A stretch of 10,765 bases of DNA, from NCBI GenBank assembly GCA_964424205.1, contig CAYRIF010000113.1:1-10765 (forward strand), given 5' to 3'. Under the pieces are notes generated by a model. The model had not been told where the DNA came from, made no database searches, and was given only the letters and a program-made list of their open reading frames with translations. The stretch is from CAYRIF01 sp964424205. Lineage in GTDB: Bacteria > Bacteroidota > Bacteroidia > Cytophagales > Cyclobacteriaceae. Positions 6,778 to 10,765 of this stretch are shown one piece after another. Positions within the stretch are counted from its first letter, which is position 1. Every line of letters starts with the position of its first letter. The translations under genes and the position numbers were made by a program.

Positions 6778-7242
6778 TTACTTTATTCCTACAAATATAT
6801 CTATCTCAGCATCCGTCGGGTTTTGAGCCTTTACGCCATATGCTTCAAAGTCGACGGCATAAATTCTGTCCAAATCCATGTCCCATATTTTTAGCCATTC
6901 GCCATAAACAAAACCTTTGGTTAAATCACCACTTGATGTAAATTTCATATATTGCCCTCCGTCAAATGATTTGCCGATCATACCTTCAGGTATAGTTTCT
7001 AGGTTTTTTACTTTACAACCCAGGATTGCGGTATAGGGTTTGGTATGGTCACCCTCATATTCGGTATAAAGTGAGTAAAGAGTATTGTCCACTTTGTCAG
7101 GAATTTTCTCTAATAATCCCTCCGACATGAACCTTTCGAATAATGCGCCAATATCATTACCTGATTGTTCGTTTTCGTTACATGTCCTTACTGAGATTCC
7201 TATGATATGGAATGGGGCTACTTTTACTGTTTCTTTTTTCAT
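6778..7242 (-). CDS. GyrI-like / AraC effector-binding domain protein
   Basis: Stand-alone small-molecule-binding protein of the GyrI-like (SOUL / AraC effector-binding) superfamily, 154 residues from ATG 7242; a TTG at 7248 would add two residues. The N-terminal strand is V-A-P-F-H-I-I-G-I-S-V-R-T. The middle carries I-G-A-L-F-E-R-F, L-Y-S-L-Y-T-E-Y-E-G-D and Y-T-A-I-L-G-C-K-V. The end is A-E-I-D-I-F-V-G-I-K, the typical ending of the integron-associated effector-binding type. There is no DNA-binding domain, so it is not itself a transcription factor. It probably binds a hydrophobic or cationic ligand or shields a target protein. It precedes the alpha/beta hydrolase with an 11-base gap. A WYL regulator lies upstream on the same strand, and such genes often appear near YafY/WYL regulators in Bacteroidetes. 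That association is from memory. Confidence 0.82.
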   Translation of the reverse strand: MKKETVKVAPFHIIGISVRTCNENEQSGNDIGALFERFMSEGLLEKIPDKVDNTLYSLYTEYEGDHTKPYTAILGCKVKNLETIPEGMIGKSFDGGQYMKFTSSGDLTKGFVYGEWLKIWDMDLDRIYAVDFEAYGVKAQNPTDAEIDIFVGIK

Positions 7243-7286
7243 ATTCAATTGGAGTTTAATGTAGAATTATCTTAGCTATTTTCCTT

Positions 7287-7357
7287 ACCGCAAGGTGCGC
7301 AATGCCTTATCGCAATGAGCGCAATGGTTCTCCATTTTACTTTGCGCACCTTGCGGT
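7287..7357. repeat. Perfect 16-bp inverted repeat of TTGCG type
   Basis: The 16-base arm ACCGCAAGGTGCGCAA (7287-7302) is matched exactly by its reverse complement at 7342-7357, separated by 39 bases. The flanks AAAACC/GGTTAAAA and the TTTGCG/CTTGCGG core resemble the dispersed intergenic repeat I recall from flavobacterial genomes. The arms are GC-rich against an AT-rich background. Inside the loop lie CGCAATG copies. No T run follows on either strand, so it is not a standard terminator. Confidence 0.75.
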
Positions 7358-7503
7358 TAAAACATATTGTAAAAGTAAAGCCACTCAATGACAAAGGTAT
7401 GTCAAGGGTCTGAAAATATTTTCACTGTAAGGAAGCAAGGGTTTTACGCATGGTTCATTCCTGGCTCAATACAATGCGAACTTTGCGTCTTTGGGAAGTA
7501 TAT

Positions 7504-7526
7504 ACTTAGCGACCTTAGCGGTTAAA
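7504..7526. repeat. Second, diverged copy of the TTGCG repeat end
   Basis: Aligned without gaps, 18 of 23 positions match the stretch at 7339-7361; both end in GCGGTTAAA. Another fragment, CTTTGCG, lies at 7481-7487. The copies point the same way (direct repeats about 165 bases apart), while the arm at 7287 is inverted. Together they give the stretch 7285-7526 the look of a small non-autonomous repeat unit with internal duplication, now degraded. Confidence 0.55.
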
Positions 7527-7582
7527 GTTTATGTAATTACGACTTTCAACACCATACTTCGTGCATCAAGCTTCTAGCAAAA

Positions 7583-8284
7583 TTAGTATTTAGCAGCACA
7601 CATTTCAAAATATTCTTGAAGCGTCATTTTGTGAGGAGCAAAATTGTCATTGCGAATTTCGAACTTAAGTATATGGTCTAACCTGAATACCCTAAAGTCA
7701 TTTCGTAGTCGACAAAAAGCAATCAACAACCAATTTTCTTGCGTGCTGTATAGTGCGAAGGACTCTATAATGCGCTCAGTAGTTTTATTCTCTAGTGACT
7801 GATACTTTAGGTCTGCTAGCTTAAAATTAGTGATGGCTATCTGTATGATAGATAGAAAACTACTGGTAGTATCTTTTTTTGTATTTTGTCTAAAGAATAC
7901 TCTTTTAGAAAGTAATTCTGCCTTGTCTTTTTCACTATAGCGAAGTATGGATTTTATTTTGGTGACGGCTTCTTGGTAGTTTTTTACCAAGGAGGCATCT
8001 TTATTTTTTACAATAAGTTGCTCGGCGGTAATTAGCGCATTGGCTTCACTCTCGGTAAACATGACAGGAGGGAGGTTAAACCCTTTGACCAAAGAATATC
8101 CTCTGCCTTCTTGGGTAGCAATAGGAATTCCCGATTGCTCCAAGGTTCTAATATCTCTATAAATGGTTCTGATACTGACCTCATGTTTTTCAGCAAGTTC
8201 CCTAGCTGTGAGTAATCTTTTGGATTGTAATTGGGTAAGAATTGCAGTTAGCCTGGTTAGCCTTGGTTTTTCGGAGGCACTCAT
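7583..8284 (-). CDS. YafY-type HTH transcriptional regulator with WYL domain
   Basis: DNA-binding regulator of 233 residues from ATG 8284, near the usual YafY-type length; a TTG at 8296 would lie inside the dctM end. An N-terminal winged HTH (about 8-62) carries R-L-T-A-I-L-T-Q-L-Q, L-T-A-R-E-L-A-E-K-H-E-V-S-I-R-T-I-Y-R-D-I and I-A-T-Q-E-G-R-G-Y. A linker follows (P-P-V-M-F-T-E-S-E-A-N-A-L). The C-terminal WYL ligand-sensing domain is about 143-213, with E-N-W-L-L-I-A-F-C-R-L-R-N-D-F-R-V-F-R-L-D-H-I. The ATG lies one base past the dctM stop (TAA-G-ATG), so translation may be coupled. Its targets could be the TRAP genes or the GyrI/hydrolase pair downstream; the sequence does not decide. Confidence 0.88.
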   Translation of the reverse strand: MSASEKPRLTRLTAILTQLQSKRLLTARELAEKHEVSIRTIYRDIRTLEQSGIPIATQEGRGYSLVKGFNLPPVMFTESEANALITAEQLIVKNKDASLVKNYQEAVTKIKSILRYSEKDKAELLSKRVFFRQNTKKDTTSSFLSIIQIAITNFKLADLKYQSLENKTTERIIESFALYSTQENWLLIAFCRLRNDFRVFRLDHILKFEIRNDNFAPHKMTLQEYFEMCAAKY

Positions 8285-8285
8285 C

Positions 8286-9590
8286 TTACAGCCCAAACAT
8301 AGTAGGTAAAAACATAGAGATTTCGGGAATGAAAATAATCAATAACAAGACCAATACCATAATTGCCAAAAATGGGAGTAACGGTTTAATGACTTTCGAA
8401 ACCGAGACATTTGCAATGCCACTGCCCACAAAAAGGATGGTGCCAACGGGTGGTGTGCATAAACCGATGCACAAGTTCAACACCATGATTATCCCGAAAT
8501 GAACAGGGTGCATTCCTAGCGATGTTACAATCGGTAAGAATATGGGTGTAAATATCAAAACAGCAGGTGTCATGTCCATGAATGTACCGACCACTAGTAA
8601 TATGATATTAATAATTAAAAAGATTACTATCGGATTACTGAATTTTCCTAATAAGAATTCGCTCATTAATTCAGGAATGTTTTCAAAAGAAAATAACCAA
8701 GACATTGCCATGGATGTACAAATTAAGAATAAAACAACCGAGGTGGTTTTGGCACTGGTAAGTAGTATTGAGGCAAAATCTTTGGTTTTAATGTCACCAT
8801 AAATCAATGCTAATATTGCGGCATATAATACTGCAATGGCGGAAGCTTCGGTAGCGGTAAATATGCCTTTAACAATGCCACCCACAACAATGACTAGCAA
8901 CAACAAACTAAAAAACGCTTTTCTGAAATAAGTCCAAATCTCTGAAATAGGGGCTCTTTTCCCTTTTGCAAATCCTTTGGTCACGGCGACAAAAGCAACA
9001 TAGCCGATGAGTCCTAACCCTAATAAAATGCCTGGTAAGTATCCTGCTATAAATAAGGCGGCCACTGATGCTGCACCGCCACTTGCAAGCGCATATACAA
9101 TTAAAATATTGCTTGGTGGAATTAACAATCCTGTAGTAGAGGACGTGATATTTACTGAGGCACTGAATTCTCTTGGGTATCCTTCATCTTCCATTCTATC
9201 GGTCATGATGCTCCCGATTGCGGAGGCTGCAGCAACTGCGGATCCTGAAATAGCGCCAAACAACATGGCAGCGAGTACATTGACATATGCTAACCCACCC
9301 GGGAGGCTAGCCACCAAAGATTTTGCAAAATTGATAAGTCTATTGGCAATGCCACCCCGTTTCATTATTTCTCCAGCAAGGACAAAAAACGGGATTGCCA
9401 AAAGTGCAAAGCTATCTAAGCCTGTAATCATTCGTTGGGCGATGGTAGTGATGCCTGGCATTTTATCGATGTTCAGCAATAAACTCAGGGTTGTTGAAAT
9501 TCCAATGCTATATGCCACAGGAACTTTGAGTATCAGCAAAGCAAAGAAGCTCACAAATAGGACTAATATGCTTATAACTTCTATGCTCAT
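8286..9590 (-). CDS. dctM: TRAP transporter large permease subunit
   Basis: Large membrane subunit of a tripartite ATP-independent periplasmic (TRAP) transporter, 434 residues, the normal length, with about 12 hydrophobic helices. It carries out sodium- or proton-coupled uptake of the solute delivered by DctP. Family signatures are clear: F-G-A-I-S-G-S-A-V-A-A-A-S-A-I-G (111-126), G-L-L-I-P-P-S-N-I-L-I-V-Y (154-166), L-F-I-A-G-Y-L-P-G (179-187), G-I-F-T-A-T-E-A-S-A (242-251), F-M-D-M-T-P-A-V-L (338-346) and C-T-P-P-V-G (378-383). The ATG overlaps the dctQ stop in an ATGA arrangement, and a regulator gene follows one base after its stop. Intact, no frameshift seen. Confidence 0.95.
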   Translation of the reverse strand: MSIEVISILVLFVSFFALLILKVPVAYSIGISTTLSLLLNIDKMPGITTIAQRMITGLDSFALLAIPFFVLAGEIMKRGGIANRLINFAKSLVASLPGGLAYVNVLAAMLFGAISGSAVAAASAIGSIMTDRMEDEGYPREFSASVNITSSTTGLLIPPSNILIVYALASGGAASVAALFIAGYLPGILLGLGLIGYVAFVAVTKGFAKGKRAPISEIWTYFRKAFFSLLLLVIVVGGIVKGIFTATEASAIAVLYAAILALIYGDIKTKDFASILLTSAKTTSVVLFLICTSMAMSWLFSFENIPELMSEFLLGKFSNPIVIFLIINIILLVVGTFMDMTPAVLIFTPIFLPIVTSLGMHPVHFGIIMVLNLCIGLCTPPVGTILFVGSGIANVSVSKVIKPLLPFLAIMVLVLLLIIFIPEISMFLPTMFGL

Positions 9591-10057
9591 AGTGATTCTT
9601 GGTTTAGAATATTGGATATGTGATGGATTGAAAAATACATAATTAGCAATCCACTGAAAGGCAAAATAGCATACACATAACCCAAGGGAATACGTAATGT
9701 GCCAGACAATTGCTCTAAATGTAATGTCGTGTAAACGAGATTAAATCCACCGATCACCATTACAATGAGTGCAAACATGAAAATAAATGCCTCAACAAGG
9801 ATGCTCACTTTTGTTTGATTTTTCAAGGATAATTTTTGAAACACAAAGTCCATTGATAAATGTTCTCTTTTAGCATTTAGATAGGCTGCTCCCAAAATTG
9901 CCAACCAAATCAGCGCGAACCGAGCAAATTCTTCAGTAAATGTAAATGATGTGTTAAGCACATACCTTGCAAAAACTTGCCACAAGACATCCACAACCAG
10001 TAATGCGAAAATAATCACTAGAAAAATTTCTATAAAATGATTTATTTTTTTGAACAT
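9587..10057 (-). CDS. dctQ: TRAP transporter small permease subunit
   Basis: Small membrane subunit of the TRAP transporter, 156 residues with four predicted transmembrane helices (about 8-28, 46-62, 86-108 and 125-147). The DctQ signature is visible: W26-Q-V-F-A-R-Y-V, F-T-F-T-E-E-F-A-R (38-46), W51-L-A-I-L-G-A-A-Y and K-R-E-H-L-S-M-D-F (63-71). It pairs with DctM to form the transport complex. It begins 9 bases after the dctP stop and overlaps dctM by 4 bases, so the three are one transcript. A small separate dctQ, not fused to dctM, is the common form. Confidence 0.93.
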   Translation of the reverse strand: MFKKINHFIEIFLVIIFALLVVDVLWQVFARYVLNTSFTFTEEFARFALIWLAILGAAYLNAKREHLSMDFVFQKLSLKNQTKVSILVEAFIFMFALIVMVIGGFNLVYTTLHLEQLSGTLRIPLGYVYAILPFSGLLIMYFSIHHISNILNQESL

Positions 10058-10066
10058 AGCCTCAAT

Positions 10067-10765
10067 TTATTGTGTTTGAATTTTTTTTACCAGTTCATTA
10101 AGTACTGAATCCTTTGTTATTTCTTCTAATACAGACTTGGACTTTTCCGCAAATAATGATTTGTCTGGTCGTATCACCTCAACACCCGCGCTTTTTAACT
10201 TTTTCATACATGCTGCGACTGATTCTTCCCAATATTTTTTTTCGGCCTGTGCCGATTCATAAGCGGCTTCTTGTATCCATTTTTTTTCTTCATCCGAAAA
10301 TTTTTTCCAGTACTTTGTACTAATAATCAATACATCGGGAATGGATGAATGTTCGTCTAAGGTATAGTATTTGCTTACTTCAAAATGATTGGATGACACA
10401 AACGACGGCGGATTATTTTCAGCGCCGTCCACCACGCCTTGTTGAATGGCTGTGTATAACTCGCTGTACGCCATCGGCGTAGCCGAACCTCCTAAGGCAT
10501 TGACCATATTGATGGCAGCTTGGCTATTCATCACTCGTATTTTGAGCCCTTTTAAATCTGCGGGGGTTCGGATGGCCTTATTCTTGGTATAAAAACTTCT
10601 GCTGCCCGCATCATAAAAGCAAAGTCCCCGCAACCAATAATGGCCTCCCTTTTGCAATAAATATTTTCCAACATCTCCTTCCAATACTTTGAATAGATGT
10701 GCTTTGTCTCTAAATAAATAGGGGACACCTAATACATTGTAATCAGGCACAAAATTTGCCATGGT
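10067..10765 (-). CDS. dctP: TRAP solute-binding protein, 5' end outside the window
   Basis: C-terminal about 233 residues of a periplasmic DctP-family solute receptor; roughly 90-100 N-terminal residues, including the signal peptide, lie beyond the window. The visible ATG at 10762 is internal: the sequence around it (F-V-P-D-Y-N-V-L-G-V-P-Y-L-F-R-D) is the mid-protein region. Family marks are Y-D-A-G-S-R-S-F-Y, then T-P-A-D-L-K-G-L-K-I-R-V, whose Arg is the conserved carboxylate-binding residue, then Y-S-E-L-Y-T-A-I-Q-Q-G-V-V-D-G-A-E-N-N. It delivers a carboxylate-bearing ligand to DctQM. The G-S-R-S-F-Y and G-A-E-N-N-P-P-S-F stretches recall uronate-type receptors, but that is a recollection, not an assignment. 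Confidence 0.92.
   Translation of the reverse strand, partial: TMANFVPDYNVLGVPYLFRDKAHLFKVLEGDVGKYLLQKGGHYWLRGLCFYDAGSRSFYTKNKAIRTPADLKGLKIRVMNSQAAINMVNALGGSATPMAYSELYTAIQQGVVDGAENNPPSFVSSNHFEVSKYYTLDEHSSIPDVLIISTKYWKKFSDEEKKWIQEAAYESAQAEKKYWEESVAACMKKLKSAGVEVIRPDKSLFAEKSKSVLEEITKDSVLNELVKKIQTQ

Larger units (their letters stand above)
7243..7582. other. 340-base intergenic stretch with degenerate repeats
   Basis: No credible gene on either strand. It holds an inverted repeat (7287-7357), three copies of CGCAATG (starting at 7298, 7311 and 7320) and a second decayed copy of the right-hand repeat (7504-7526). Bases 7363-7503 and 7527-7582 show nothing I can name. The promoter of the GyrI/hydrolase pair should lie here, but no clear TTTG / TAnnTTTG pair is visible upstream of 7242. 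Confidence 0.6.

Noticed and set aside
7287..7357. The inverted and short repeats considered as a CRISPR array
   Set aside because: The copies are 7-23 bases, diverged, unevenly spaced and partly inverted; there are no uniform spacers and no cas genes.
9007..9642. A 211-residue open frame on the plus strand
   Set aside because: It lies entirely antisense to dctM and the end of dctQ, whose family signatures are unmistakable. Its translation is proline/alanine-rich mirror sequence with no domain.

Overview
This is a stretch of an AT-rich Bacteroidetes genome, probably a Flavobacteriaceae member. The evidence is a SusC-style TonB receptor with an N-terminal carboxypeptidase-regulatory-like domain, GIN-type (DUF2807/DUF4097) beta-helix proteins, a Bacteroidetes-type anti-sigma factor, weak Shine-Dalgarno signals, and TTTGCG-type intergenic repeats. 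The species cannot be read from the sequence. It is a draft scaffold: a run of exactly 100 N (3130-3229) cuts one gene. Every gene I accept is on the minus strand, so transcription runs from high to low coordinates.

Right part (10765 down to 7583): a TRAP transporter, dctP (cut by the window edge), dctQ and dctM, tightly packed. A WYL-domain HTH regulator starts one base after the dctM stop and may share the transcript. The substrate is not readable from the sequence; a carboxylate sugar such as a uronate is a guess.

Middle (7582 down to 6000): a 340-base non-coding stretch holds degenerate TTTGCG-type repeats, including a 16-bp perfect inverted repeat. It is followed by a two-gene unit, a GyrI-like effector-binding protein and a small alpha/beta hydrolase. 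The unit ends at a very strong hairpin with a perfect 20-bp stem (6000-6046), which separates it from the next operon.

Left part (5928 down to 34): a six-gene unit. It begins with an ECF sigma factor with no usable ATG and a single-pass anti-sigma factor without a zinc-binding motif. Next come an exported DUF4097 beta-helix protein and a small outer-membrane-like protein cut by the gap. The unit ends with a TonB-dependent receptor with a carboxypeptidase-like domain, a DUF2807 GIN lipoprotein built of about 20-residue G-S-G-N rungs, and an AT-rich terminator hairpin (34-64). Inference: this is an envelope-sensing regulon that carries its own surface proteins. It differs from FecI/FecR iron systems (no FecR, no STN domain on the receptor) and from SusC/SusD glycan systems (no SusD). 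It is the most interesting part of the window, although each family in it is already known.
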